Shown piece by piece: positions 1 through 7,082 of a stretch of DNA of 13,927 nt. Below the pieces are notes generated by a model. It had not been told where the DNA came from, ran no database searches, and was given only the letters and a program-made list of their open reading frames with translations. The position numbers and the translations under genes were made by a program. Numbering within the stretch: position 1 is the first letter of the stretch; each line of letters opens with the position of its first letter. The DNA lies in NCBI GenBank assembly GCA_964549785.1, contig CAZJXA010000074.1:1-13927 (forward strand), written 5' to 3'. Source of the stretch: JBEIUO01 sp964549785. GTDB lineage: Bacteria > Planctomycetota > Phycisphaerae > Phycisphaerales > UBA1924.

Positions 1-1554
1 GGCCTTGAACGATCGTGCCGCCTCGCCCGAATCCACGCCCGCAAGCCAATCCACCGAGCGCGATACAAACACCGGGAAACTGACGTCCAACGGCCAGTTG
101 GTGTCGCCGGTGGAGAACGCCACGCCGATACGGCGCACCTCGCCGTCCGCGCCGCCGCTCCGCCACACCAACGGCCGCGCCAGCGACCGCGCCATCACCT
201 TGGCCCCCGCGGGTTCTGCGGTTCCAGCCAGCCCGAACACACCGTCCAGCGACAACCCCGCCAAGATCGGGTCGTCCCGGTTCCACAACATCACCGCCTC
301 ACGCTGCCGCACCCCCCCGGACGGGCCGCCGGCAACTTCGCCGCTACCGCCCCCGAAGACGAGCGTCGGAGTAACTACGCCGCCCGGGATCAGCACGCCG
401 TCACTCACGACGACATCGACCCCCGCCTCCGCGAGCGTCCCGATCAGGCCCGAAACCGCGCCGATCCTTACCACCTTGACATCAGCCCGTGGCAACGCCC
501 GCAACGTCTCCTCCAGCAGCCAGTCGGTCGCGCTCCCCTCCACCATCGGGCCGCTCCGGCGCACCAGCCCGACCGTGAGCCGGCGTTCAGGAACGATGAC
601 CAGCGAAGCCGAATCATCGGCGGCGAGTGCATCCCCGCCCTGCAACGACACGGTCAGGACACCCTCGGTCGCCGCCACCGTCATCACCCGTCGCGCCACC
701 CGATCGGCCCCGAACGATACCGGGAACCGCTCAACCTCGGCGCCGTCGAGTGAAAGCACCACCACCGCGCTCTCTGCGTCCCGCGTCGCGACGAACTCCA
801 GCAACAGCCGCACCGCGCCCGGCACATCGGCGGCCCGGCTGGCCGCGAGCTTCACGATGCCCACGTTTCGCGGCGTGGTTTCGCCACCGATCCGGCGGTG
901 TTCGATCTGGTAGCCCGCCAACCGAGGATCGACCCCCGCGCGATCGTCGATCAGCAGGACCCGCCGGGGTCGGCGCTCCGATCCCTCGCTCCGGGATTCG
1001 TACCCGGCCAACAGGCCGTCCAAAATAGCGGGGACCGTCGCCAGGTCCTGGGCTTCGTCGGTCTGCTGTAGATCGCCCAAGACCGCCCGCAACGCCGCCC
1101 CGCTCTGCGTGAATCCTGTCACCAGTTGCGGCGCTGCGTCTGCCCGAATCAAGGCCACTCTCCCGCCGCCCCGCATCGCCCGATCGGCCTCACGCAGTGC
1201 GACCGCACGTGCCGCATCGAACCGGGTCACCCCGTCGTCACCCAGCGCGGCCATCGATGCCGAGCAATCGATCACGAGCACGGTGTCGGCCCCGCCGTCG
1301 GACCCGGTAACCGTGGGCCGCCCCGCCGCAATCGCCAGCGACCCCAAGATCAGGAACTGAATCAGAAGCAACCAACTCGGCCGGGGCCAGCGGAACGGCT
1401 CGGAAGCCTGGGTATCGTCGGCCACCGGCGGCCAATGCCGGATCGAACTCACCTTGACCATCCGCCGGCGCGAACGCAGCGCATAAATCAGCAGCAGCGT
1501 CACCCCGCCCAGAATGCCGATCAACGCGGTGGTGAGCGGCGCGAGCAGCGTCAT
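1..1554 (-). CDS. BatA-type von Willebrand factor A membrane protein (C-terminus cut by window edge)
   Basis: The visible 518 codons are open from ATG at 1554 to the left edge, so the C-terminus is missing. Residues 9-26 and about 60-78 are hydrophobic and look like two membrane helices, the N-terminal layout of BatA/aerotolerance-regulator proteins. A VWA domain follows at about 90-210: strand VLVIDCSAS gives the DxSxS metal site (MIDAS, 96-100), Thr173 is a candidate for the MIDAS threonine, and VLLIDD stands where most VWA domains have a TDG-like turn. Residues beyond about 230 are beta-rich and unassigned. Proteins of this type are usually anchored in the cytoplasmic membrane and found near MoxR ATPases and DUF58 proteins; none is visible here. 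The start overlaps the rlmE stop as ATGA, so translational coupling is likely. Family is well supported; substrate and role are unknown. Confidence 0.85.
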   Translation of the reverse strand, partial: MTLLAPLTTALIGILGGVTLLLIYALRSRRRMVKVSSIRHWPPVADDTQASEPFRWPRPSWLLLIQFLILGSLAIAAGRPTVTGSDGGADTVLVIDCSASMAALGDDGVTRFDAARAVALREADRAMRGGGRVALIRADAAPQLVTGFTQSGAALRAVLGDLQQTDEAQDLATVPAILDGLLAGYESRSEGSERRPRRVLLIDDRAGVDPRLAGYQIEHRRIGGETTPRNVGIVKLAASRAADVPGAVRLLLEFVATRDAESAVVVLSLDGAEVERFPVSFGADRVARRVMTVAATEGVLTVSLQGGDALAADDSASLVIVPERRLTVGLVRRSGPMVEGSATDWLLEETLRALPRADVKVVRIGAVSGLIGTLAEAGVDVVVSDGVLIPGGVVTPTLVFGGGSGEVAGGPSGGVRQREAVMLWNRDDPILAGLSLDGVFGLAGTAEPAGAKVMARSLARPLVWRSGGADGEVRRIGVAFSTGDTNWPLDVSFPVFVSRSVDWLAGVDSGEAARSFKA

Positions 1555-2204
1555 GACGGGTCCGACGCGGGCGTTCCCTTGGGCGGTCGCTGGACGTTGA
1601 CGGCCCGGTCCTCCAGAAACCCGATCCCCCAGATGAACGTCTCACGCGACACTTGCCGGCTCGCCTTCGGCTTGGTCGCCCCGGCCTCGATGAACAAGGC
1701 CTTGGTTTCCTTAAGGAGTTGCGGGAACTCTTCGCCCTCCAACACCTTCATGACCAACCGCCCGCCCGGTCGCAACGCCGTCGGCAGAAAGCCAAGCACC
1801 CGTCGGCACAGCCGCACCGATAGAAAGTCGTCCCCGTGCCCGGAGGTGTTGGGTGCCATGTCCGAAAGCACGACGTCGAACCGGCACATGCCGCGCAAAT
1901 CGGCCAGATACGGGGCGAGATCAAGCGTGAACGCGTCGCCCGTCTCCACCCGCACCGTCGGCCCGAACCTCAGCCGCACCTCTTGGAGGTCGATCCCCAG
2001 GATCATCCCCGTCTCGCCCATGATCCGCTCCACCGCCTGCAACCACGAGCCCGGCGCACATCCGAGGTCCAGCACGCGATCGCCCCTCCGGATGATGTCC
2101 TTCTTCTCGTGAATCTCGATCAATTTGTACGCGGAGCGCGCGGCGTACCCCTCGGCCTTGGCCCGCCGGAAATACTCATCGTGCAATGTACGCGGTTTGG
2201 GCAT
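1551..2204 (-). CDS. rlmE: 23S rRNA (uridine 2'-O) methyltransferase RlmE (RrmJ/FtsJ)
   Basis: This 217-residue protein matches the length and order of RlmE, which uses S-adenosylmethionine to methylate the ribose of U2552 (E. coli numbering) in the A-loop of 23S rRNA on the 50S particle. The N-terminal RSAYKL gives Lys27, motif I is DLGCAPGSW (46-54), SDMAP gives Asp115, LVMKV gives Lys153 and SRETF gives Glu188, so the K-D-K-E tetrad is complete. The last 20 or so residues form an extra tail rich in Pro and Lys. The ATG at 2204 has no clear Shine-Dalgarno sequence but places the family N-terminus (HDEYFRRAK) correctly. The gene lies 93 bases after the ferredoxin gene and overlaps the VWA gene by four bases. 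Confidence 0.95.
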   Translation of the reverse strand: MPKPRTLHDEYFRRAKAEGYAARSAYKLIEIHEKKDIIRRGDRVLDLGCAPGSWLQAVERIMGETGMILGIDLQEVRLRFGPTVRVETGDAFTLDLAPYLADLRGMCRFDVVLSDMAPNTSGHGDDFLSVRLCRRVLGFLPTALRPGGRLVMKVLEGEEFPQLLKETKALFIEAGATKPKASRQVSRETFIWGIGFLEDRAVNVQRPPKGTPASDPS

Positions 2205-2297
2205 GGCGGAGGGGCACGGTCTTTCGTGCGGGTGAAACGAGTTCTGGAAAACCCGAAACCTGGTTCAAGGAACCACGTAAAGTCCCGTTGAACGGCT

Positions 2298-2696
2298 CTA
2301 ATGCGGAAGTTCTTTGACCGCGTTGCGGTTCCATGACGGCACGCGGAGCGTGATCGGTCCATCGCCCTTCACCACGCACTGGCACGAAAGCCGGCTGTTG
2401 CGCTGCAACCCGGGCGCTTCTTCGACGCGATCTTCCTCGGCCTCGGTCGTCTCACTCAGGCAGTCCATCCCCGACTCGATGTAGACGTGACAGGTGCTGC
2501 ACGCGCACACTCCCCCGCAGGCGTGCTCGATGTTGATGCCGTTGTCCATCGCCAGTTCCAGCAGGCTCTGCCCGCGCCCCGCCAGCAGCGAGACTTCACC
2601 CGCGTCCTTCCCGGTGAGGCCCATCGGGTCTTCCAGAACAAACTTGACGGCGATTTCTGCGGGGCCGTGATCCGAACCGCCGTGCTTGAGACTCAT
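2298..2696 (-). CDS. fdx: [2Fe-2S] ferredoxin, adrenodoxin/ISC Fdx type
   Basis: This 132-residue protein resembles the ISC-type ferredoxin Fdx, an electron carrier used in iron-sulfur cluster assembly and P450-type reactions. The cluster ligands are Cys60, Cys66 and Cys69 in HACGGVCACSTC and Cys105 in SRLSCQ, the C-x5-C-x2-C-x35-C spacing of the adrenodoxin family. Acidic residues follow the third ligand (SETTEAEED, 81-89), the partner-binding region in this family. About 15 N-terminal residues are extra compared with E. coli Fdx. An open frame continues upstream, but the ATG at 2696 is preferred because AAGGA lies a few bases upstream and the upstream translation is not ferredoxin-like. No isc or suf genes adjoin it, so its partner cannot be read from context. 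The gene symbol is given by family only. Confidence 0.93.
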   Translation of the reverse strand: MSLKHGGSDHGPAEIAVKFVLEDPMGLTGKDAGEVSLLAGRGQSLLELAMDNGINIEHACGGVCACSTCHVYIESGMDCLSETTEAEEDRVEEAPGLQRNSRLSCQCVVKGDGPITLRVPSWNRNAVKELPH

Positions 2697-2748
2697 GCGT
2701 TTCCTTGTCCATTCTGTGAGAAATGGGGCAAGAGAAGCCCCGGCCGCG

Positions 2749-2754
2749 ATTGTA
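2749..2754 (-). promoter_or_regulatory. possible -10 element of the ferredoxin gene
   Basis: On the minus strand this reads TACAAT, five of six matches to the sigma-70 -10 box, about 50 bases upstream of the ferredoxin ATG in the 176-base divergent spacer. No good -35 hexamer sits 16-18 bases further upstream, so it is only a candidate. Confidence 0.25.
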
Positions 2755-2872
2755 GGAGCAAACCGTCCCGGCGACCGTCTGACGCTTCCATCGCCCGCAT
2801 CCGGCGCGGGCCGCCTCCCCGCCTTTCGGGTCTCTGCGATTGGCCATCCTGATCCTCCTAAACTCCTCCCCA

Positions 2873-3736
2873 ATGCCCGACCCCGCCGAAGCCGGCCTCA
2901 GCGGCGACCAACCTGACCTCTCCGTGGTCGCCCCCGCGCATAACGAAGAAGCCAATGTTGGCCCCCTCGTTGAAGAAATTGATGCCGCCCTGCGGAATTC
3001 CGGCATCCGATACGAGATCGTGATCATCGACGATGGGTCCACCGACGCGACCCGCGACCGCCTCCGGGCCCTCATGCAAACCCGCCCCTGGCTCCGCGTG
3101 GTCGCGATGTCCAACACGCCCCCCGGCAAAGGCAACGGCCAGTCCGCCGCCTTTCACGCGGGTTTCCGGGCGGCCCGCGGCCGCGCTCTCGCCGTGCTCG
3201 ACGCCGATCTTCAGAACGATCCTGCTGAGATCCCCGCGATGTTCGCGGCCTTGGAACGCGAGAGCGCCGGCCTCGTCCAAGGTGACCGTTCCCATGGTCG
3301 GAAGGACAACGCCGTCCGCCGAATCGGATCGGTCGTGGGCCGCAAGTTCCGCCTCTGGCTCCTTGGCGACACCATCCGCGACACCGGTTGCTCCCTCCGC
3401 ATCATGAAACGCGAGGTCGCCCTCGGCTTGCCGCTCGAGTTTCGGGGCATGCACCGCTTTATCCCGGTCACGGCCCGGCACCTCGGCTACAAAGTGGTCG
3501 AGATGCGCGTCAGCCACCGGCCCCGCACCGCGGGTGAAACCAAGTACGGCATGGGCATCTGGCAGCGGGCGCTGCCCGGCCTCATCGATCTTCTTGTCGT
3601 GCGCTACATGCGCAACCGGCGTCGGCCGGTGGTGTGCCACGAAATCGTGTGCCCCGAAATCCGGCCCGAGGCCGCGGGCCGCGAGTCCGTGTCGCGTCCG
3701 GCCGCCTTCCCGGTTGGCTCCGGGGCCGCCGCATGA
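2873..3736 (+). CDS. GT2 family glycosyltransferase, dolichol/undecaprenyl-phosphate sugar transferase type (DPM1/ArnC-like)
   Basis: The 287-residue protein is a GT-A fold glycosyltransferase of family 2. SVVAPAHNEEANV (17-29) and VIIDDGSTDATRDRL (50-64) form the nucleotide-sugar half, DADLQND (110-116) carries the metal-binding DxD motif, and DTGCSLRI (170-177) with SHRPRTAGETKYG (214-226) are typical of the DPM1/ArnC group that transfers a sugar from a nucleotide donor to a polyprenyl phosphate. Unlike ArnC or GtrB there is no pair of C-terminal membrane helices; one short hydrophobic patch near 233-246 is followed by a basic, low-complexity tail. The frame is open from a TTG at 2840, but ATG at 2873 is chosen; neither has a Shine-Dalgarno sequence. 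Its stop overlaps the LAB_N gene start (ATGA). The donor sugar cannot be told. Confidence 0.9.
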   Translation: MPDPAEAGLSGDQPDLSVVAPAHNEEANVGPLVEEIDAALRNSGIRYEIVIIDDGSTDATRDRLRALMQTRPWLRVVAMSNTPPGKGNGQSAAFHAGFRAARGRALAVLDADLQNDPAEIPAMFAALERESAGLVQGDRSHGRKDNAVRRIGSVVGRKFRLWLLGDTIRDTGCSLRIMKREVALGLPLEFRGMHRFIPVTARHLGYKVVEMRVSHRPRTAGETKYGMGIWQRALPGLIDLLVVRYMRNRRRPVVCHEIVCPEIRPEAAGRESVSRPAAFPVGSGAAA

Positions 3737-4350
3737 AATTAGGACCCCCGGCCGCGATGGTGGCGGTCATGGGCGTTTCCGTGTGGCTGGTATTGTCTCT
3801 CCAGACACCGGCTTCGCCGCCCACGCCGGGCGCCACCATGTTCGAGTTAGTCCTCGCGAATCGCAAGATCAAGGTCGAGCAATTCCGAACGGAAGAGAGC
3901 GACGCCGGTGAATTCACGTATCGGTTCCGCAATCACCCGGACGTGCCGCCCGTGCCGCTTTCGCCGAGCGAATTCGAGGCCACCATCTCCGACCTGGGCG
4001 GAACGAACCCGCGTTCGATTCTCCTTCGGGCGTTCAACGTCACGGGTTTCAACAGCCTTCTGTGGATCGGGCTCGGGCTGGGGGGCCAACTGCTCTTCAG
4101 CGGTCGGATGGTGGTTCAGTGGCTGACGTCGGAGAAGAAACAGCGGTCCGTAGTTCCGCCGGCATTCTGGTACATGTCCTTGGGGGGCGGACTGCTGCTG
4201 GCCGCCTATTTCATCTGGCGTCAAGACCTGATCGGGGTGCTCGGCCAGTCTTCGGGCCTGGTGATTTATGCTCGAAACATCCGCTTGCTCTACAAAAATC
4301 GACCGGCGAACCCGGCGTCGTTGGCCTCATCCGAACCTCCCGCACCCTGA
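3733..4350 (+). CDS. LAB_N (lipid-A-disaccharide synthase N-terminal-like) domain membrane protein
   Basis: The 205-residue protein has an N-terminal hydrophobic helix (about 7-23), a polar region (about 30-105), and a C-terminal LAB_N module (about 107-187). The module shows GLGGQLLFSGRMVVQW, the basic loop SEKKQRSVVPPAFWY, a helix LGGGLLLAAYFIW, and GQSSGLVIYARNIRLL, the usual LAB_N order with three helices. LAB_N proteins commonly sit next to DPM1/ArnC-like GT2 enzymes and GT39 transferases in polyprenyl-linked sugar transfer, and the ATGA overlap here supports a shared function. Stand-alone LAB_N proteins are often near 100 residues, so the 105-residue N-terminal extension is unusual. An inner ATG at 3838 would remove the first helix; I prefer 3733 because of the overlap. 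No GT39 gene follows. The exact function of LAB_N is not settled. Confidence 0.85.
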   Translation: MKLGPPAAMVAVMGVSVWLVLSLQTPASPPTPGATMFELVLANRKIKVEQFRTEESDAGEFTYRFRNHPDVPPVPLSPSEFEATISDLGGTNPRSILLRAFNVTGFNSLLWIGLGLGGQLLFSGRMVVQWLTSEKKQRSVVPPAFWYMSLGGGLLLAAYFIWRQDLIGVLGQSSGLVIYARNIRLLYKNRPANPASLASSEPPAP

Positions 4351-4356
4351 TGGATT

Positions 4357-4413
4357 CCCGAGAAACACGCCCCGGCACCAGTTTTTTGTCGATTCGGGTG
4401 GCACATTCTCGGG
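4357..4413 (+). repeat. 8-base perfect inverted repeat in the leader of the 4435 gene
   Basis: CCCGAGAA at 4357-4364 is repeated as TTCTCGGG at 4406-4413. The 41-base interior includes CACC and GGTG, which could pair as an inner stem, and a run of six T at 4382-4387. It fills most of the 84-base spacer after the LAB_N gene. It could be a leader hairpin or part of a terminator/antiterminator; the T run lies inside rather than after the stem, so it is not a classic terminator. Confidence 0.4.
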
Positions 4414-4417
4414 CTTG

Positions 4418-4436
4418 ATGCACACTACAGGTGCAT
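4418..4436 (+). promoter_or_regulatory. hairpin covering the start codon of the 4435 gene
   Basis: ATGCAC (4418-4423) and GTGCAT (4431-4436) are exact reverse complements with a seven-base loop. The right arm includes the A and T of the ATG at 4435. If it folds in the mRNA it would hide the start codon; as DNA it could be an operator. No Shine-Dalgarno sequence with normal spacing precedes this ATG. Confidence 0.4.
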
Positions 4437-5046
4437 GGAACTCTTTCTCGATGGGGTGCGGCTTGAACTCGCCGCCGAAAGTCATTCGCTGTCCGCGGCC
4501 TTTCAGGCCGGCATCGATTCCGCTCGTTCTCGCGGGAGGCTGGTGGTCGAGGCACTCGCCGACGGACGGCCGATCGACGAATCGATGATCGCGACTGGTT
4601 TCACCCCCGGGTCGGTCGAACTCAAGACCGCGAACCCGGACGAGTTGGCTCGGGACACCCTTCTGCAGGCGGCGGAGTCGCTCGAGACCGTGCGGGGCCA
4701 ACAGCAGGCGTGCGGGGAAGCGTTTTCGAAAGGCGATGAGGCGAAGGGTGTTGACCATCTTCGGGTCGCCTTGGAAGGCTGGCAGATGATCCGGGATGTC
4801 ATCGAGCAGACGCGAGCGCTGGTCGGCGAGCGCTGGGCCGATGTCGTGGTCTCCGGGACTCACGGCGAGGCGACCCTGGAGCACGCGGTGGGACAACTCG
4901 CGATCGCGTTGCGGGCCATCAAGGCCACGAGCGAAGCGGAAGACTATTCGGGCCTTTCGGACATCGTGATGTACGATATGGATGTGCTCGCCGACGTCTT
5001 TGCCGGATTGCTGAGGGAACTCGCGGAGCGATCGGCTCAACCGTGA
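4435..5046 (+). CDS. hypothetical protein, first gene of an unknown two-gene unit
   Basis: I do not recognise this 203-residue protein. Residues 1-65 look like a small mixed alpha/beta module (MELFLDGVRLEL, then RLVVEALADG and a GSVELKT strand). From about 68 to the end it is strongly helical and acidic, with hydrophobic residues spaced as in a helical bundle (DTLLQAAESLETVR, HLRVALEGWQMIRDVIEQTRALV, LEHAVGQLAIALRAI, DVLADVFAGLLREL). There is no signal peptide or membrane helix, so it should be cytoplasmic. The codon pattern matches the neighbours. The next gene overlaps it by four bases (GTGA), which argues that both are real and made together. The leader holds two inverted repeats, the second over this start codon. 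A resemblance to helical-bundle chaperones is only an impression. Confidence 0.75.
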   Translation: MELFLDGVRLELAAESHSLSAAFQAGIDSARSRGRLVVEALADGRPIDESMIATGFTPGSVELKTANPDELARDTLLQAAESLETVRGQQQACGEAFSKGDEAKGVDHLRVALEGWQMIRDVIEQTRALVGERWADVVVSGTHGEATLEHAVGQLAIALRAIKATSEAEDYSGLSDIVMYDMDVLADVFAGLLRELAERSAQP

Positions 5047-5753
5047 ATCCGCCTTCACTTCAATCCGCAGCTGGCCTCGACGAACTGATGGATCGGGCGA
5101 GTGCCGCGCTGGTGCGGACCGACTACTTCGAGTGTGAGCGACTGTGCGGGCGGGGGCTGGCCCGCGCGCGAGCCGCCCTCGATTTTGAGCGGATGGCCCG
5201 CATCTGCATGCCTCTCCAGGAAGCCCGCCGTTGGCTGCGGCAGGCCGCGCTCGATTCGGGTTTTCAAGGTGTGATCCAGACTCCGCATCGGGTTGATGTG
5301 CCGCTCAATCCGGGCTGCTATCTCATCGCGCCACCCATGGTGGGCATCGAGGCCGCGGCCTTCCGCGGGCACGCGGCCGGCCGACGGATCGCGGTCTTCG
5401 CGCTGGTTCGAGAACCCACGACGCGGGCCGGGTTGTGGCCCATCGTCGGGGTCGGCGGCGGCGATCCGATGCCGGTCGTGGTGCGCGTGCAGATGCGCCC
5501 GCCCGCCGCCGAGGTCCCGGATTCAACCTGGTTTGCAGGGGCGCAGGAGCTGCTAGGCGACGCGGCCCTCGCGCGTGTACAACCGGACTGGCCGGCCGAT
5601 CACCGAGTCGACGATCTGCTGGAGTTGCTGGAAGCCGTGCCGGATCACGAAAAACTCATCCAGTCTCTGGGCGCGGCATGCCGCGAAGCCCAAGCCAAGG
5701 GTGTCACCCCGCTTGGGCGGCGACGAGGCACCGACCATTCGCTGTCGTTCTAG
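5043..5753 (+). CDS. hypothetical protein with helical N-terminus and beta-rich C-terminal part
   Basis: I do not recognise this 236-residue protein. Residues 10-75 are helical and resemble a pair of TPR-like hairpins (LMDRASAALVRTDYFECERL, then ARARAALDFERMARICMPLQEARRWL). Residues 85-165 are rich in strands and glycine/proline (PGCYLIAPPMVGIEA, RRIAVFALVRE, VVVRVQMRPP). A short helical tail (about 190-220) follows. No signal peptide or membrane helix is seen. The start is GTG, overlapping the preceding stop as GTGA, which fits translational coupling. It is probably a partner of the upstream helical protein, but nothing here identifies a reaction. It ends 18 bases from the convergent lipoprotein gene, with no clear terminator between. 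Confidence 0.75.
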   Translation: MNPPSLQSAAGLDELMDRASAALVRTDYFECERLCGRGLARARAALDFERMARICMPLQEARRWLRQAALDSGFQGVIQTPHRVDVPLNPGCYLIAPPMVGIEAAAFRGHAAGRRIAVFALVREPTTRAGLWPIVGVGGGDPMPVVVRVQMRPPAAEVPDSTWFAGAQELLGDAALARVQPDWPADHRVDDLLELLEAVPDHEKLIQSLGAACREAQAKGVTPLGRRRGTDHSLSF

Positions 5754-5771
5754 GGCGGACGAATCAGAGGA

Positions 5772-6032
5772 TCAGTAGTCGCTGCTGTTGCGACGGTTTT
5801 GATCGCCGATCACAGCGCCGCCCACGGCACCGGTGATGGCGCCGATCGCTGCGCCCTTGCCCATGTCTCCGGTGAGCGACCCGATGCCCATTCCTGCCAA
5901 GGCGCCGAAACCAGCACCGATCGCTCCGCCTCGGAGGCCGTTGTCACAGGCCGCAAGACAGAATGTAGAAAGCACAAGCCCTGCCGCGATCACGAGGCGT
6001 GAAGACGAACGAGACCTTTGACGAACCAACAT
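5772..6032 (-). CDS. glycine-zipper lipoprotein
   Basis: This 86-residue protein has a basic N-terminus, a hydrophobic core and the lipobox LAAC (26-29), so Cys29 should be lipidated after cleavage by signal peptidase II. The mature part is almost entirely a glycine zipper, with repeated GxxxG-type steps between 35 and 76 (GAIGAGFGALAGMGIGS, GAAIGAITGAVGGAVIG), then a short polar tail. Such proteins of the 17-kDa antigen/YMGG group sit in the outer membrane or cell envelope and may oligomerise through the zipper. Residue +2 after Cys is Asp, which in enterobacteria keeps lipoproteins in the inner membrane; whether that rule holds here is unknown. GGAG lies eight bases before the ATG. The 258-base spacer upstream should carry its promoter, but I see no convincing boxes. 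Confidence 0.85.
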   Translation of the reverse strand: MLVRQRSRSSSRLVIAAGLVLSTFCLAACDNGLRGGAIGAGFGALAGMGIGSLTGDMGKGAAIGAITGAVGGAVIGDQNRRNSSDY

Positions 6033-6290
6033 GACTCCTGCTCCATGGCCAACGAGTGACTACGTTCGGCCGTTTGCCGCGAACCGGTTTGCCTTCCGTC
6101 GCTCCCAACCAAGGGGCGAGCGGTGCGGGGAAACGAGTTCGCGGACGAATCTCGACACAGACTGTACGACGGGTAGACCGCCAGGTTGTTTCAGTATCGA
6201 CGCCGATGGACGCAAACTGCTGTCTGATCAGAACTTAGCATGCGTTCTCGGACCCATCACGCGGTCCCGGCGGGTGTTTTTACCCCCCAA

Positions 6291-7004
6291 TCAATTCCAG
6301 CTGCACCCTTTCGGCCACGTTTTGGAGCCCTGCTTGGTGGCCCGGCGGATGACCGACGACAGGTTCTTGAGTTCAGTCATCAGCATCTCGGACCGACGCA
6401 TCACCGAGCCCTGTTCGAGGAGTCGGTACTTGAGGTCCGGGGCGGTGACCATCGCGAACGAAACGAGCTCCATCACCACATGCGTGGGGATGTCGTCGTC
6501 CTGCACGAACTGCAGCAACTTGTCCGAAACCTGCATCAGCGCGAGTTCGCCGTCCGAGAGCATCTCATCGAGCGCGGCCCGCACCGGGCTCAATTCGCTT
6601 TCGTGCAACGAACGGTTCTCTTCCTCCAGAGGCTCCAGCATTGCCTGCCGGAACAGGCGTCCGGATTCGGGCTTCGATTCGCCCACGATTTTGGCGCGGC
6701 AGATTCCTTGAAGGATGATCGCGTAACGACCGTCCGGCAGTTTCTCGTGCTCCATGATCTGCCCGACGCAGACGGCGGAGCGCAGTTTGGGCCGTCCGTG
6801 ATATTGCTGCTTCCACGAGTCGCCCGCGAACACCGCCATGGCGATCTGCCCCGCCGCATCGAGCGCCCGGTCCATCATCTGGCGGTAGCGCGGCTCGAAG
6901 ATATAGAGGGGCAAGACCTGCTGGGGGAAAAGGGTCACCGTATCCAGCGGAAAAAGCGGGATCGGCTTGCCGAAGTTGATCGAGATGGCGGAGTCGGACG
7001 TCAT
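6291..7004 (-). CDS. LON substrate-binding domain (PUA-like) protein
   Basis: The 237-residue protein begins with PIPLFPLDTVTLFPQQVLPLY and then IFEPRYRQMMD (14-45), the signature of the Lon N-terminal (LON_substr_bdg) domain, which continues to about residue 200 with GQIMEHEKLPDGRY and a helical second half. The AAA+ ATPase and Ser-Lys protease parts of Lon are absent, and the length is normal for stand-alone bacterial LON-domain proteins. Their biochemical role is unclear; substrate recognition is assumed by analogy with Lon. The gene is 78 bases downstream of the YhaM-like gene on the same strand and may share its transcript. The ATG at 7004 has only a weak Shine-Dalgarno sequence. The protein ends in a basic tail (RRATKQGSKTWPKG). 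Confidence 0.9.
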   Translation of the reverse strand: MTSDSAISINFGKPIPLFPLDTVTLFPQQVLPLYIFEPRYRQMMDRALDAAGQIAMAVFAGDSWKQQYHGRPKLRSAVCVGQIMEHEKLPDGRYAIILQGICRAKIVGESKPESGRLFRQAMLEPLEEENRSLHESELSPVRAALDEMLSDGELALMQVSDKLLQFVQDDDIPTHVVMELVSFAMVTAPDLKYRLLEQGSVMRRSEMLMTELKNLSSVIRRATKQGSKTWPKGCSWN

Positions 7005-7082
7005 GGGAAGTCAGGTGAAAGTTGAGACGGGGAGAAGTCTTGGAAAGTTCAACAGCTCCGGATCACGGGATCCTCATCGACG

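Noticed and set aside
5..913. Long plus-strand open frame at the left end (302 codons, Ser/Thr/Pro-rich)
   Set aside because: It is the antisense shadow of the VWA gene; its composition is typical of reverse frames in GC-rich DNA, and the minus strand has clear membrane helices and a MIDAS motif.
1126..2112. Plus-strand open frame of 328 codons opposite rlmE
   Set aside because: It covers rlmE and the VWA start on the opposite strand and has no domain-like sequence; rlmE has a complete catalytic tetrad.
2261..2275. TGGTTC/GAACCA inverted repeat after the ferredoxin gene
   Set aside because: Six base pairs with a three-base loop, but only broken T runs follow on the minus strand, so it is not convincing as a terminator.
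2858..3640. Minus-strand open frame of 260 codons opposite the GT2 gene
   Set aside because: Rich in Gly, Ala, His and Asp as expected of an antisense frame; the plus strand encodes a recognisable GT2 enzyme.
6223..6232. TCTGATCAGA palindrome upstream of the lipoprotein gene
   Set aside because: A ten-base palindrome is expected by chance in roughly a quarter of spacers this long, and no promoter boxes flank it.
6257..6288. GGACC/GGTCC and GGGT/ACCC repeats after the LON-domain gene
   Set aside because: Short stems, and the T run lies on the wrong strand for a terminator of this minus-strand gene.
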